A DNA stretch of 64,000 nt from CALOBA01 sp942491465 (GCA_942491465.1 CALOBA010000049.1:62001-126000), one strand, 5' to 3'; shown: positions 12,239 through 21,755, counted from the first letter of the stretch. The notes: a model not told the origin generated them from the sequence alone. Program-made: numbers and translations.

Positions 12239-13069
12239 ATGGCTGATCTGATCCCGCGACCGACCCGCCGCACCGCGCGCCTACTGGCGGCCTGGCTGCT
12301 GCTGTTCGCCAGCGGCGGCGCATTGGCCGCGGAGGCACGACAGATCCCGGTGGGCTACGAGTTCGCCACCTGGCTCGGAACCGGCCTATACAGCATCGGC
12401 GATAAGGACGTCTGGATCTTGAACCTGCCGCTCAAGTACGAGCTGATCGAGGCCACCGAGCGGCGCATGGGCGCCCGCGTGCTGCTGCCGGTGACCATCG
12501 GGTGGCTCGATACCCGGGCCTTCAACAGCGACGATCTGCAGACCGCCACCTTCATCCCCGGGCTGGAGCTGACCTTCAAGCCGACGCGCTGGTGGGCGTT
12601 GCGGGCCTTCGCCCAGACCGGCATCGGCCGGGACTTCAGCAACGACGACAGCGCCTGGGTCTATGCCGGCGGGGTCAAGAGCCGCATGGAGCTGGTCAGG
12701 GGCAAGTATACCTTCGCGCTGGGCAATGCCCTGGTCGCCGCCGGCAGCCGCAGCGGGGGCGAGGACAGCTCCTTCGGGCGCTTCGATGTCGGCCTCGACG
12801 TCGAGCGGCCCATGGCGTGGCGGCTGTTCGATCGCGGCACCAAGATCAGCGCCTTCTATATCGCGTCGTTCTTCTCTGACAATGCAGACTTCATCACCCG
12901 GCTCGACGAGGATGCCGCCAACCTGGGCACGGTGCATACGTTCGGGCTCGCGCTCGGCGTCGAGCGGCCGTTCCGGCTGCTCGGACTCAAGCTGGAATGG
13001 CTCGGGGTCAGCTATCTGACCGGGCACAACATCGAGGGTATTCGCTTCAATGGCGGTTTTCCGTTCTGA
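12239..13069 (+). CDS. predicted outer-membrane beta-barrel protein, function unknown
   Basis: The 276-aa protein has a clear signal peptide (TARLLAAWLLLFASGG, cleavage after ALAA near residue 29). The ATG at 12239 was chosen because GGAG lies 6 nt upstream. The mature part is rich in alternating aromatic/hydrophobic strands (WALRAFAQTGIGRDF, YTFALGNALVAAGS, LEWLGVSYL) and ends in aromatic FPF, typical of an outer-membrane barrel with a C-terminal Phe. No enzymatic motif is visible. Its last 20 bp overlap the next gene. It is about the length of an 8-12-stranded barrel. I do not recognise a named family. Confidence 0.7.
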   Translation: MADLIPRPTRRTARLLAAWLLLFASGGALAAEARQIPVGYEFATWLGTGLYSIGDKDVWILNLPLKYELIEATERRMGARVLLPVTIGWLDTRAFNSDDLQTATFIPGLELTFKPTRWWALRAFAQTGIGRDFSNDDSAWVYAGGVKSRMELVRGKYTFALGNALVAAGSRSGGEDSSFGRFDVGLDVERPMAWRLFDRGTKISAFYIASFFSDNADFITRLDEDAANLGTVHTFGLALGVERPFRLLGLKLEWLGVSYLTGHNIEGIRFNGGFPF

Positions 13070-13823
13070 TTCCGCAGCGCCGGATGCTGCCGCCGCACCG
13101 ACGGCCTTCGGCCTGATCGTCATCGGCGACGAGGTCCTCAACGGCAGCCGCCTGGATGCCCACCTGCCGAACCTGAAGGCCCTGCTCGCCGAGCGTGGCC
13201 ACGGGCTTGCTTGGTACTGGATGCTGCCCGATGACCCGGCAACGCTGATCCGCTACCTGCGCATCTCCCTGGCCGGCCCCGAGCCCGTGCTCTGCTGCGG
13301 CGGCATCGGCGCCACCCCGGACGACCACACCCGCGCCTGCGCCGCCGCCGCCGCCGATCGGCCGCTGGCGCGTCACCCCGAGGCGCGGGCACGGATCGAG
13401 GAGGCCTTCGGCGAGTCGGCCTACCCCCACCGCATCCTGATGGCCGACCTGCCCGCCGACTGCACGCTGATCCCGAACCCGCACAGCCCGATCCCGGGTT
13501 TCGGCCTGCGCGAGCACTGGTTCCTGCCGGGCTTCCCGCAGATGGCCCTGCCGATGGCCCGCTGGGTGCTGGAGCAGCACTACGGCCAGGGTCGGCCGCT
13601 GCTGGAGTGCTCGGTGCAGGTCCGCGGCGTGCCCGAGAGCCGCCTGATCCCGCTGATGCGCGAGCTCGGCGCGCGCTGGCCGGCGCTCAAGGTGTTCAGC
13701 CTGCCGCACATGGGCGAGGACCCGCACATCCTGCTCGGGCTGCGTGGCCGCGACGCCCTGGAGCCGGCCCTGGCGGAGATGCAGGCGGGGCTGGATGCCG
13801 CGGGGTTTGACTGGCGCGGATAG
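13050..13823 (+). CDS. molybdopterin-binding domain protein (CinA N-terminal-like)
   Basis: The 257-aa protein carries the MoCF/CinA-N fold: AFGLIVIGDEVLNGSRLDAH (about 20-39), then VLCCGGIGATPDDHTRACAA, the GGxGxTxDD pattern of this domain. The C-terminal CinA amidase domain is absent; that activity is encoded separately by pncC at 6600-7106. In CinA proteins the N-domain has ADP-ribose pyrophosphatase activity; whether this shorter protein does is unknown. The start overlaps the preceding barrel gene by 20 bp, suggesting co-translation. Confidence 0.85.
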   Translation: MAVFRSDSAAPDAAAAPTAFGLIVIGDEVLNGSRLDAHLPNLKALLAERGHGLAWYWMLPDDPATLIRYLRISLAGPEPVLCCGGIGATPDDHTRACAAAAADRPLARHPEARARIEEAFGESAYPHRILMADLPADCTLIPNPHSPIPGFGLREHWFLPGFPQMALPMARWVLEQHYGQGRPLLECSVQVRGVPESRLIPLMRELGARWPALKVFSLPHMGEDPHILLGLRGRDALEPALAEMQAGLDAAGFDWRG

Positions 13824-13901
13824 CTGCCGTCGCAAAACGCTCAACTGCTTTCGATACACTGGCCGCCAATCCCTCCCCTTTGATTGCGCACGAGGCCCCG
13901 A

Positions 13902-15353
13902 ATGCAGTCCTATCCCCACAAGACCAAGATCGTCGCGACCATTGGTCCGGCGTCCGACCAGCCCGCGACCCTGCGCGCGATGATCGAGGCCGGGCTCGGC
14001 ATCGCCCGGCTCAACTTCTCGCACGGCTCGCGGGAGTACCACGCCGAGCTCATCGGCCGCATCCGCGAGGCCGCCGCGGACACCGGCCGGCGGGTGACCA
14101 TCATGGGCGACCTGCCGGGGCCGAAGATGCGTATCGGTGATCTGGCCGAGGAGCCGGTGGAACTGGTGCGTGACGAGCTGATCACGCTGACCACCGACGA
14201 ATGTCTGGGCGATGCCTCCCGCGTCAGCATCAGCTTCCCCGGCCTACCGGCGGCGGTGAAGCCCGGCGACCGGCTGTTTCTGAACGACGGCTTCATCTTG
14301 ATCAAGGTCGTCGAGGTGCGCGGCAACGACGTGATCTGCAACATCCGCGCCGGCGGTGAGCTGCGCTCGCGCAAGGGTCTCAACCTGCCGGGGATCGATC
14401 TCGGCATCAGCGCCTTCACCGACAACGACCGCGACTGGCTCGGCTTCGCCGCCGCGCAGCGCATCGACGCCGTAAGCCAGTCCTTCGTGGCCACCGCGGC
14501 GGATATCCACGCCGTGCGCGAGACCGCCCGCACCCTGGACTTCGCCCCGTTCATCATCGCCAAGATCGAGCGCGCCACGGCGCTGGAGAACCTGGAGTCG
14601 ATCCTCAACGCGGCCGACGGCATCATGGTCGCCCGCGGCGACCTGGGCGTGGAGATCCCCATCGAGACCATCGCCGTGGCCCAGCGCCGCATCACCGAGC
14701 AGGCCAACGTGCGCGGCAAGCCCGTCATCACCGCCACGCAGATGCTCGAATCCATGGTCCAGTTCCGCCGCCCGACCCGCGCCGAGGCCACCGACGTGGC
14801 CAACGCCATCCTCGGCGGGACGGACGCTGTGATGCTCTCGGCCGAGTCGGCGATGGGCCGCTTCCCGGTGGAGTCCGTCGCCATGCTCGCCGGCATCGCC
14901 ACCGCCATCGAGCCCGAGCGCGACAACCGCCCGCTCGCCCAGACCCTGGGCGCCTACGGCAATGACCGCCAGCTCGCCGCCGTCGACCTGATCGCCCGCA
15001 GCGTCTACCACACCGTCGAGCGCGGCGCCCCCCGCGGCGTGGTCTGCCCCACCCGCAGCGGCAACACCGCCCGCAACATCGCCCGCTTCCGCCTACCCTG
15101 CTGGATCATCGCCCTGTGCCCCGATCCCGCCGCGGCCCAGGCGCTGCAGTTCTCCTACGGCATCCAGGCCCTGGACGTGGACGGCGAGCGCGGGGACTGG
15201 TCGACCTTCGTGCGCAACTGGCTCGCCGCCCAGGGCATCGACCGCGGCCTGGTCCTGCTCACCCAAGGGCCGTCGTCGGAGTACCCCTGCGGCAATCACC
15301 GCTTGGAGATCATCGAGCTGGACCCGGACCACGAGCGTCCTCCCTGCGCCTGA
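13902..15353 (+). CDS. pyk: pyruvate kinase
   Basis: Pyruvate kinase converts PEP and ADP to pyruvate and ATP. The 483-aa protein begins MQSYPHKTKIVATIGPASDQ, followed by IARLNFSHGSREYH and MGDLPGPKMRIG. It also contains the metal/substrate signature IAKIERATALENLESIL with DGIMVARGDLGVEIPIE, and TQMLESMVQFRRPTRAEATDVANAI. The ATG at 13902 has an appropriately spaced GAGG; an upstream TTG in frame adds unconserved residues. The C-terminal allosteric domain is present but divergent (CPTRSGNTARNIA). DLPGPK in place of the common DLQGPK is unusual but conservative. Confidence 0.95.
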   Translation: MQSYPHKTKIVATIGPASDQPATLRAMIEAGLGIARLNFSHGSREYHAELIGRIREAAADTGRRVTIMGDLPGPKMRIGDLAEEPVELVRDELITLTTDECLGDASRVSISFPGLPAAVKPGDRLFLNDGFILIKVVEVRGNDVICNIRAGGELRSRKGLNLPGIDLGISAFTDNDRDWLGFAAAQRIDAVSQSFVATAADIHAVRETARTLDFAPFIIAKIERATALENLESILNAADGIMVARGDLGVEIPIETIAVAQRRITEQANVRGKPVITATQMLESMVQFRRPTRAEATDVANAILGGTDAVMLSAESAMGRFPVESVAMLAGIATAIEPERDNRPLAQTLGAYGNDRQLAAVDLIARSVYHTVERGAPRGVVCPTRSGNTARNIARFRLPCWIIALCPDPAAAQALQFSYGIQALDVDGERGDWSTFVRNWLAAQGIDRGLVLLTQGPSSEYPCGNHRLEIIELDPDHERPPCA

Positions 15354-15354
15354 T

Positions 15355-15390
15355 GCACCGGACCTGACCGCGACGGGCGAAGGTCCGTGC
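15355..15390 (+). terminator. imperfect hairpin after pyk
   Basis: Two nucleotides after the pyk stop, GCAC-(C)-GGACCT pairs with AGGTCC-GTGC (10 bp with one bulged C, 15-nt loop). There is no T-run, so this would be a weak or Rho-assisted terminator at best. Confidence 0.3.
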
Positions 15391-15447
15391 TAACCTGCCG
15401 CCCTCGGCCCATTCTCCCCTCAGCTCAGACGCGCCCAAACCCCCGTA

Positions 15448-17826
15448 GTGACCCAGCTCAGCCGATTCGCGGAGCCCGTCTCCGTCGGTGCGATCCATCT
15501 GCTTGCAGTCTCGCTTTTCCTGGCACCGGCCGGCGTCGCCGCCGGCCTGGTGCTGCTCTGGGTCGGGCTGCTGCTCGACGTCGGTCGCTGGCGCACCTAT
15601 CCGGGCCATGGGCTGGTCTGGGTAGCGCTGACGTTCGCCGCCTATCTGCTGCTGCAGGGCCTGATCCTGGCACGTTGGCCCACCGGTGGCCCGCCGCCGG
15701 ATTGGGAGGCGGCCTTCGACTGGGCACGGCTGATCGCCCTGGTCCCGGTGGCCTACGCCATCGGCGGCGATCGCCACCGGCTGTGGCGGCTGCTGCGGCT
15801 GGCACTGCTCGGCCTGCTGCTGGGGATGCTCTGGCGGCTCGACTGGACCCTGCTGGTCACCGATGCAGCCGAGTTTTTCGACCGACGCACCGGCTTCGGC
15901 TTCGGTGCCATCGCCTTCGGCCTGTACAGCGCCAGCGCCCTGCTCGGGCTGATCCTGCTGCGGCGCTGGTGCTGGGCGCGCGCCGGTCGACTGCATTGGG
16001 GGCGGGTCATCGGCTGGGGCATGGCCGCCGCGCTGCTGGCTCAGGGGCTGTTGATGACCAAAGCCCGCGGTGCCTGGCTGGCGTTGCTGGTGGCCTTGCC
16101 CATCGGGCTTTGGCTTGCGCGCCGTCCGCCGATCACGACCGACGGCAACGGCCAACCGGTCGCGGGTCGGCGCGGCCGCTGGCTCATCCGGGCGGCGGTG
16201 GTGACCGTGCTGGCCGTGCTCGTGCTGGCCAACGCCGGGCGCGTCGGCGAGCGGCTGGCCGATGAGCAGGGCGTTGCCGCCGCGCTGATCAGCGGCGAAC
16301 TGGTGCCGGACCCGACCTCGTCGCTGAGCCTGCGCTGGCACGCCCAGGGCTTCGGGCTGGAACGCATCGGCGAGCGCCCCTGGCTCGGTTGGGGCGCCGG
16401 AACCACCCGCGCGCTGATGACGGAGGGGGCCGATCCCGGCGTGCAGGATCCCGACGGCAGGGCATTGCAGCATTTGCACAACAGTTACCTGGAGGCCGGC
16501 GTCCAGCTCGGTCTGCCGGGGCTCGGACTGTTTCTGCTGCTGCAGTTCGGGCTGCTGGCGGCGCTCTGGCGCCATCTGCGCGCCGGCGCCGAGCGCGACC
16601 TGACCGCGGCGCTGTTTGCGGCCCTGATCCTGCTGCTGGTCTGGGACCTGTTCGACTTCCGCGCCCTGAATCAGGACTGGCGCGGCTATTGGGCCTTCCT
16701 CGGCGGCGCGGCCCTGGCGCTGGTGCTGTTTCCGACATCGACCGGGCCTGATCCATCCAATCCCCGGCGCATCCTGTTGATCCGGCTCAGCGCCATCGGC
16801 GACATCGTCTTCGCAACGCCGCTGATCGACGCCTTCCGCCGTGCCTATCCCCGCGCCCGGCTGGCCTGGCTGGCCCAGGATGCCTACTGCGACCTGCTGC
16901 GCGGCCAACCCGGGCTGGACCAGGTCATCCCCTGGCCCTACGGCGAGATCCGTGCGCTGGCCCGCCAGGGCCGCTGGCCGGCGCTGCTCGGCCGACTGCT
17001 GGGCCTCGGGGCGATGCTGCGCCGCGAGCGCTTCGACCTGGCGGTCGACCTGCAGGGGCTGCTGAAGAGCGCGCTGCCGGCCCGGCTCACCGGCGCACCG
17101 CGACGCATCGGCCTGGGCGGTCGCGAGGGCGGTCGGCTGCTGCTGACGGAGGTCATTCCCCGCGACGCTGCGGCGGCGGATGCGCGCATCGGCTCGGAGT
17201 ATCGCTTCCTGGCCGAGCACCTCGGGCTGCCGGCGGACCCATTTCAGATGCGGCTGCCCCTCTCGGCGGCGGCCGAGACGACGGCCCGGGCGCTGATCGA
17301 CCGGCATGGGCTGGGGGGCGGCTATGTCGTCATCTGCCCGTTCACCACCCGGCCGCAGAAGCATTGGCTCGGCCAGCGCTGGGCGCCCCTGGCACGGCGG
17401 CTGCGCGCCGAATCGGGCCTGGCGGTGGTCATGCTCGGCGGCCCGGCGGATCGGGACGCGGCGGCGGCCATCGCAGCCGAAGCCGGGGAGGCCATCCTCG
17501 ATCTGGTCGGGCAGACGCGCCTGCCGGAGGCGGCGGCCATGATCCGGCACGGCCGGCTGCTGATCGGCGTCGACACCGGCCTGAGTCACATGGGCATCGC
17601 CCTGGAGCGCCCGACGCTGTTGCTGTTCGGCTCCACGCGGCCGTATCTGGACACCGGTCGCGCCGATGCCCGGGTCCTCTATCACCCGATGGAGTGCTCG
17701 CCCTGTCGGCGACGACCGACCTGCGGCGGGCGCTTCGAGTGCATGGCCGGTATCGGCGTCGACGAGGTGATGCGCGCGGTGGCGGCGTTGCCCGGGGCGC
17801 CGCGCTTGTGCGGGGGTGGGGGATGA
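15448..17826 (+). CDS. O-antigen ligase / GT9 heptosyltransferase fusion protein
   Basis: One uninterrupted 792-aa frame holds two enzymes that are normally separate. Residues ~1-432 form a polytopic membrane domain with about 10-12 segments and the Wzy/WaaL periplasmic-loop region (LEAGVQLGLPGLGLFLLLQF, and LHNSYLEAG near 345). Residues ~440-790 are a complete GT-B heptosyltransferase (GT9) with ILLIRLSAIGDIVFATPLI at its start, VDLQGLLKSAL, CPFTTRPQKHW and GVDTGLSHMGIALERPT; it ends with a Cys-rich CSPCRRRPTCGGRFEC. The inferred role is LPS core heptose addition plus O-antigen ligation at the inner membrane. The start codon is GTG. GT4 genes follow, forming an LPS block. Confidence 0.88.
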   Translation: MTQLSRFAEPVSVGAIHLLAVSLFLAPAGVAAGLVLLWVGLLLDVGRWRTYPGHGLVWVALTFAAYLLLQGLILARWPTGGPPPDWEAAFDWARLIALVPVAYAIGGDRHRLWRLLRLALLGLLLGMLWRLDWTLLVTDAAEFFDRRTGFGFGAIAFGLYSASALLGLILLRRWCWARAGRLHWGRVIGWGMAAALLAQGLLMTKARGAWLALLVALPIGLWLARRPPITTDGNGQPVAGRRGRWLIRAAVVTVLAVLVLANAGRVGERLADEQGVAAALISGELVPDPTSSLSLRWHAQGFGLERIGERPWLGWGAGTTRALMTEGADPGVQDPDGRALQHLHNSYLEAGVQLGLPGLGLFLLLQFGLLAALWRHLRAGAERDLTAALFAALILLLVWDLFDFRALNQDWRGYWAFLGGAALALVLFPTSTGPDPSNPRRILLIRLSAIGDIVFATPLIDAFRRAYPRARLAWLAQDAYCDLLRGQPGLDQVIPWPYGEIRALARQGRWPALLGRLLGLGAMLRRERFDLAVDLQGLLKSALPARLTGAPRRIGLGGREGGRLLLTEVIPRDAAAADARIGSEYRFLAEHLGLPADPFQMRLPLSAAAETTARALIDRHGLGGGYVVICPFTTRPQKHWLGQRWAPLARRLRAESGLAVVMLGGPADRDAAAAIAAEAGEAILDLVGQTRLPEAAAMIRHGRLLIGVDTGLSHMGIALERPTLLLFGSTRPYLDTGRADARVLYHPMECSPCRRRPTCGGRFECMAGIGVDEVMRAVAALPGAPRLCGGGG

Positions 17827-17899
17827 TGGCGGGGGTGGTGGGTTTCCGTTTCGATCGCGATACCGATACCGATTTTGGTAGGGATCCGGGAGGTTGTCC

Positions 17900-19000
17900 A
17901 TGAGGGTGCTGCATGTCGAGGGCGGATCGCGGCTGTACGGCGGCGCGCAGCAGGTGCTGTACCTGCTCGAAGGACTGGCCCGGCGCGGTGTCGACAACCT
18001 GTTGGCCTGTCCGCGGGGCAGCGAGCTGGCGCAGCGGGCGGCACCCTTCGCCGAGGTCCATGCCATGCCCATGGGGGGTGACATGGATCTGGGGATCGCG
18101 CTGCGGCTGGCACGGCTGATCGGGGCGCGGCGACCGGATCTGGTGCACCTGCACAGCCGCATCGGGGCCGATGTGATGGGCGGGCTCGCCGCCCGCTGGG
18201 AGGCTGTGCCGGCGATCCACACCCGCCGCGTGGACAACCCGGAGTCGCGCCTGCTGGCCGCGGCCAAGTATCGGCTGCATCGCCGCGTGATCGCCATCTC
18301 CGAGGGCATTGCCTCGGTGCTGCGCGATGTCGGTCTGCCCGAGGCCAAGCTGCGCGTGGTGCGCAGCGCGGTGCCGGTGGCGGACTGGGAACAGCCCTGC
18401 CGGCGGGCGGCATTTCTCGCCGCCCTGGGGCTGCCGGCAGAGACCTTGAGCATCGGCGTCATCGCCCAGCTCATCCCGCGCAAGGGGCATCGGGTGCTGC
18501 TCGATGCCCTGCCGGCGCTGCTCCCCCGACACCCCACGCTGCAAGTGATCTTCTTCGGCCAAGGGCCCGACGAGGCGGCGCTGCGTCGGCGCATCAGCGA
18601 GGACGGGCTCGACGGCCGGGTCCGGCTCGCCGGTTTCCGCGACGACCTGCCGGCGCTGCTGCCCTGCCTGGATCTGGTCGTCCACCCGGCCCTGCTCGAG
18701 GGGCTCGGCGTCTCGCTGATGCAGGCCGCCGCTGCCGGCCGGCCCATCGTCGCCAGCCGCACCGGCGGCATCCCGGAGGTGGTCCGCGACGAGGTCAATG
18801 GTCTGCTGGTGGCGCCCGGCGATGCAGCGGGTCTTGGCGCCGCCATCCACCGGCTGCTGACCGACCCGTCCCTGCGCGAGCGGCTCGGCACCGCGGGCCA
18901 CGAGCTGATGCTGCACGAGCACGGCGTCGATGCCATGGTCGACGGCAACCTGGCGATCTATGACGAGATCTTAGAGGAGGCGCGCTGCGGCACGGTATGA
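17900..19000 (+). CDS. GT4 family glycosyltransferase
   Basis: The 366-aa GT-B protein has the N-terminal acceptor domain starting MRVLHVEGGSRLYGGAQQVLY and the donor domain with GVIAQLIPRKGHRVLLDALP, FFGQGPDEAALR and the E-x7-E donor signature region (PALLEGLGVSLMQAAAAGRP, near 270-290). It probably adds a sugar during LPS core or O-antigen synthesis. The ATG at 17900 is preceded by a strong GGGAGG. A TTG two codons upstream is less likely. It shares an ATGA overlap with the following glycosyltransferase, so the two are an operon with the fusion gene upstream (73-bp gap). Confidence 0.9.
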   Translation: MRVLHVEGGSRLYGGAQQVLYLLEGLARRGVDNLLACPRGSELAQRAAPFAEVHAMPMGGDMDLGIALRLARLIGARRPDLVHLHSRIGADVMGGLAARWEAVPAIHTRRVDNPESRLLAAAKYRLHRRVIAISEGIASVLRDVGLPEAKLRVVRSAVPVADWEQPCRRAAFLAALGLPAETLSIGVIAQLIPRKGHRVLLDALPALLPRHPTLQVIFFGQGPDEAALRRRISEDGLDGRVRLAGFRDDLPALLPCLDLVVHPALLEGLGVSLMQAAAAGRPIVASRTGGIPEVVRDEVNGLLVAPGDAAGLGAAIHRLLTDPSLRERLGTAGHELMLHEHGVDAMVDGNLAIYDEILEEARCGTV

Positions 19001-20097
19001 ACAACCCTATCCATCAATCCCCCGACATGACCTGGCCACCCAACCTGCAGCTGATCGGCAGCAAGGCCCTCGGCGGCGCCGAGCGCTGGTTCCAGCGCTT
19101 CGCCGTGGCGCTGGCCGAGCGCGGGGCGCCGGCCCGGCTCGGCCTGCGCAAAGACGGGGCCATGGCGAAGCTCGACCTGGGCGCGCTGCCGGTGGATGCG
19201 CTGCCCTTTCGCACCACCTGGGACCCACTGTCGCGGGGCGCCATCGACCGGCTGATCCGCCGCACCCGACCGGCCGTCGTGCAGACCTACATGGGCCGGG
19301 CCACGCGGCTGACCCATACCCATGGGCGCGCCGCGCACGTCGCCCGGCTCGGCGGCTACTACCGGCTCGGGCCCTATCGCCATGCGGACGCCTGGATCGG
19401 CAACACCCGCGCACTCTGCGACTGGATGATCGCCGAGGGGCTGCCGGCCCGGCGGGTATTCCACATCTACAACTTCATCGACCCCGCCCATCCGCACCCG
19501 ACGGCAGAGATCGCCGCGCTGCGCGATGCCCTCGGCGTCGGCGCCGAGCCCTGGCTCCTGCTCGCGCTGGGCCGTCTGGTGACGTTTAAGGGCCACGCCG
19601 TGCTGCTGGACGCCCTGGCCCGACTGCCGCAGGAGATCGACGGCCGTCCGTGGCGGTTGCTGCTGCTCGGCGAAGGCCCCTTGCGGGCCAAGCTGACCCG
19701 CCAGGCCGATGCGCTCGGCATCGGCGAGCGGATCATCTGGACCGGCTGGCAGCCTGACCCCACGCCCTATCTGCAGCTCTGCGACCTGGTGGTGTTCCCG
19801 TCGCTGGACACCGAGACCTTCGGCAACGTCATCCTCGATGCCTGGGTCTGGGACCGCCCGCTGGTCACCACCGCCTTCCGCGGTGCCCGCGAGGTCGCCC
19901 GCCATGGCGAGGACGCCTATGTCGTGCCCTGCGGCGATGCCGCGGCCTTGGCGCGGGGGATCGAGGCGACGCTGGGGGATGCGGCGCTCTGCCGAGCGCT
20001 GACCCAGCGGGGGGCCGAGCGGGTCGCGCGGGAATTCGGGGTCGCGCCGATTATGGCGCAGTATCTGGACCTCTATCGGCGGCTGGCGCGTGCCTGA
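18997..20097 (+). CDS. GT4 family glycosyltransferase
   Basis: The 366-aa protein is a second GT-B enzyme. It contains SKALGGAERWFQRFAVALAERG in the N-terminal domain, LALGRLVTFKGHAVLLDAL at the domain junction, LLLGEGPLRAKL, and PSLDTETFGNVILDAWVWDRP as the E-x7-E type donor-binding segment. It resembles WaaG/RfaB-like transferases. The ATG overlaps the preceding stop (ATGA). Donor and acceptor cannot be told from sequence. A 105-bp hairpin repeat begins 83 bp after its stop. Confidence 0.9.
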   Translation: MNNPIHQSPDMTWPPNLQLIGSKALGGAERWFQRFAVALAERGAPARLGLRKDGAMAKLDLGALPVDALPFRTTWDPLSRGAIDRLIRRTRPAVVQTYMGRATRLTHTHGRAAHVARLGGYYRLGPYRHADAWIGNTRALCDWMIAEGLPARRVFHIYNFIDPAHPHPTAEIAALRDALGVGAEPWLLLALGRLVTFKGHAVLLDALARLPQEIDGRPWRLLLLGEGPLRAKLTRQADALGIGERIIWTGWQPDPTPYLQLCDLVVFPSLDTETFGNVILDAWVWDRPLVTTAFRGAREVARHGEDAYVVPCGDAAALARGIEATLGDAALCRALTQRGAERVAREFGVAPIMAQYLDLYRRLARA

Positions 20098-20180
20098 TGC
20101 GGGCGGCGATGCCGACCGACGCTTTGGTCGAAGCTTGATGCGGTCGAGACCCGCGGTTGGAAGGAAAACCGCAACGGCGC

Positions 20181-20285
20181 TAAGTCAAGGTTCAGAAACA
20201 AGTGGTGCAGACGCAACGACGAAACGGCCAATCCAAAGGCTCAGCGAGCGGGCGTCTGCACCACTTGTTTTTGAATCGATCCTAA
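20181..20285 (+). repeat. 105-bp hairpin repeat, copy 1
   Basis: First of four copies of a MITE/REP-like element (others at 23742, 36181 and 52945). It starts TAAGTCAAGGTTCAGAAACA and ends GAATCGATCCTAA. The arms pair over AAACAAGTGGTGCAGACGC and its complement (19 bp perfect, extended through one G-T pair), around a ~45-nt loop. It lies between convergent genes. Confidence 0.9.
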
Positions 20286-20396
20286 GGGCGCGAAGAATGA
20301 ACCATGAACGCTTGAAAACCCCGGCTCCGGCTTCCGTCCGCGCATCCCTGCGCGGTGGTCGACGCCGATGCCCCCTATGGGCGGGGTGCTAGGGCG

Positions 20397-21251
20397 CTAG
20401 CGCCACTCCAGCACGGTCCCGTCGGCGGCGACACGCGCCGGGCGGGGCGCCGTCTTCTCGACCGCTGCCCCGGCATCCTCCGCAGCGGTAGCGGTCGCCG
20501 CGAACGGTTCGTCCTCGTACTTATAGACGCAGTTTCCCCAGCCGGATATCGGATCCCAGATGCTGTTGCCAAGGTGCAGGTAGAAGCAGTAGGAACGACC
20601 AGGAGGCGCCTCCGCTGCCCCGGGGATGGTCACGCGATAACGGATCTGCTTGCTGCCCGGAGGAAAGCTGATCGCTCCCTTGCGGAGTGTGGCCGGCGCC
20701 CAGACGCCACCCTCGCCGCCGTCGGCTTCCAATGACCACCAGGCCAGTGCCGGATAGGCGGCGTCGGTGGAGTTGAAGACGCGGGCGTTCAGGACGACCG
20801 TTCCCCCCTCGGGCGGGACCTCCCAGGTGCTCATATCCATCCTGGTCACGAAGAGCGGACGCAGGCCGATCTCTATGGGGTTCAGGATGACGTCGTCCTC
20901 CGCCCCGAGCACGATCTCCTGCTTGGCGTCGAAGTCGGTCGTGTCGTCGTAGTATTCCCCGATGTACCTGCCGTCGTACGGGTACGTATGCACGTAATAG
21001 GTGCCGGCCGGGACGCCCTCGAAGGAGAACCCGCCAGACTCGGAATCTGGATAGGTATCGGCGACGTAGTTCCAGTACTCGCCGCGAGGGCGCCACCGAT
21101 AAAGCGCGACGGAGGCCTCGGCGAGCGGCCTGCCGTTGTGCTCGGCGGTGACGGTGCCATGGATCTCGGCGGCCTGCAGCGGCGTGAGGCCGAGTCCGAC
21201 GAGGGTGACGCCCGCCAGCAGCGAGCATGGACGGTTAATAAGATGCGGCAT
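20397..21251 (-). CDS. secreted protein with carboxypeptidase-regulatory-like beta-sandwich domain
   Basis: The 284-aa protein has a signal peptide (LLAGVTLVGLGLTPLQAA, cleavage near residue 28). Next comes a transthyretin/CNA-B-like fold: IHGTVTAEHNGRPLAEASVALYRW, then GFSFEGVPAGTYYVHTYPYDGRYIGEYYDD, the usual turn-and-Tyr pattern of peptidase-associated regulatory domains. A second half (about 130-240) looks like another beta domain with two Cys (RSYCFYLHLG, WGNCVYKY) that could form a disulphide in the periplasm. No catalytic motif is visible. It is monocistronic on the minus strand, with a 504-bp divergent gap to the SPFH genes. Confidence 0.65.
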   Translation of the reverse strand: MPHLINRPCSLLAGVTLVGLGLTPLQAAEIHGTVTAEHNGRPLAEASVALYRWRPRGEYWNYVADTYPDSESGGFSFEGVPAGTYYVHTYPYDGRYIGEYYDDTTDFDAKQEIVLGAEDDVILNPIEIGLRPLFVTRMDMSTWEVPPEGGTVVLNARVFNSTDAAYPALAWWSLEADGGEGGVWAPATLRKGAISFPPGSKQIRYRVTIPGAAEAPPGRSYCFYLHLGNSIWDPISGWGNCVYKYEDEPFAATATAAEDAGAAVEKTAPRPARVAADGTVLEWR

Positions 21252-21755
21252 TGAGACCTTGTCTCCCTATCAAATGCGATGATGAAGCACCGGGGATGGA
21301 ATTCACCCCGGCAACCATGGCGGTCACCCTGTCAACACGCTCGACAACGGTGCTGGACCTCCGCAGGCACGGTTCCGCCGAGTCCAAAACCCGATTCGTT
21401 CAGCCGACGCCAATGCCGGCTTGCCGTTAAGGCCATGCGTCGCGACCAAGGCCCGCCGCGATACGGCGGCTACCTGGATCGGCACCACAATTCGCAAGTT
21501 TTTGAACTTTACCGACGGGTTGCGGTCGGCGCAAGTCGTCACGGGTCCATTCGGCGCTGGATTCAGGGCGCGAACCGTTAAGCGCAACGGTTTCGGTCGG
21601 TGCGATGAACCCCCGCATCGATCGGACTTCCCGGCGCCGACCCGGCCGCCATCGCGCCGGGTTAAGATGCGTGCCACGGTGTCCGGCCGATTTCCAACCC
21701 TGCCGGGCCGACCACTGCGCCCGACGCCAATCCAACCCATGCACTGGAGGTCGCC
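21252..21755. other. 504-bp divergent intergenic region
   Basis: No gene is supported here. It must hold the promoters for the minus-strand secreted protein and the plus-strand SPFH pair. A 7-bp inverted repeat AACCGTT-N6-AACGGTT (21573-21592) could be an operator. The segment 21480-21510 is AT-rich. The SPFH gene has a good TGGAGG ribosome-binding site just before its ATG. Confidence 0.5.

Noticed and set aside
15310..18948. 1212-codon open frame on the minus strand
   Set aside because: It is antisense to the O-antigen ligase fusion and GT4 genes and is rich in Arg, Pro, Gln and Ser, as GC-rich shadow frames are. It has no family motifs.
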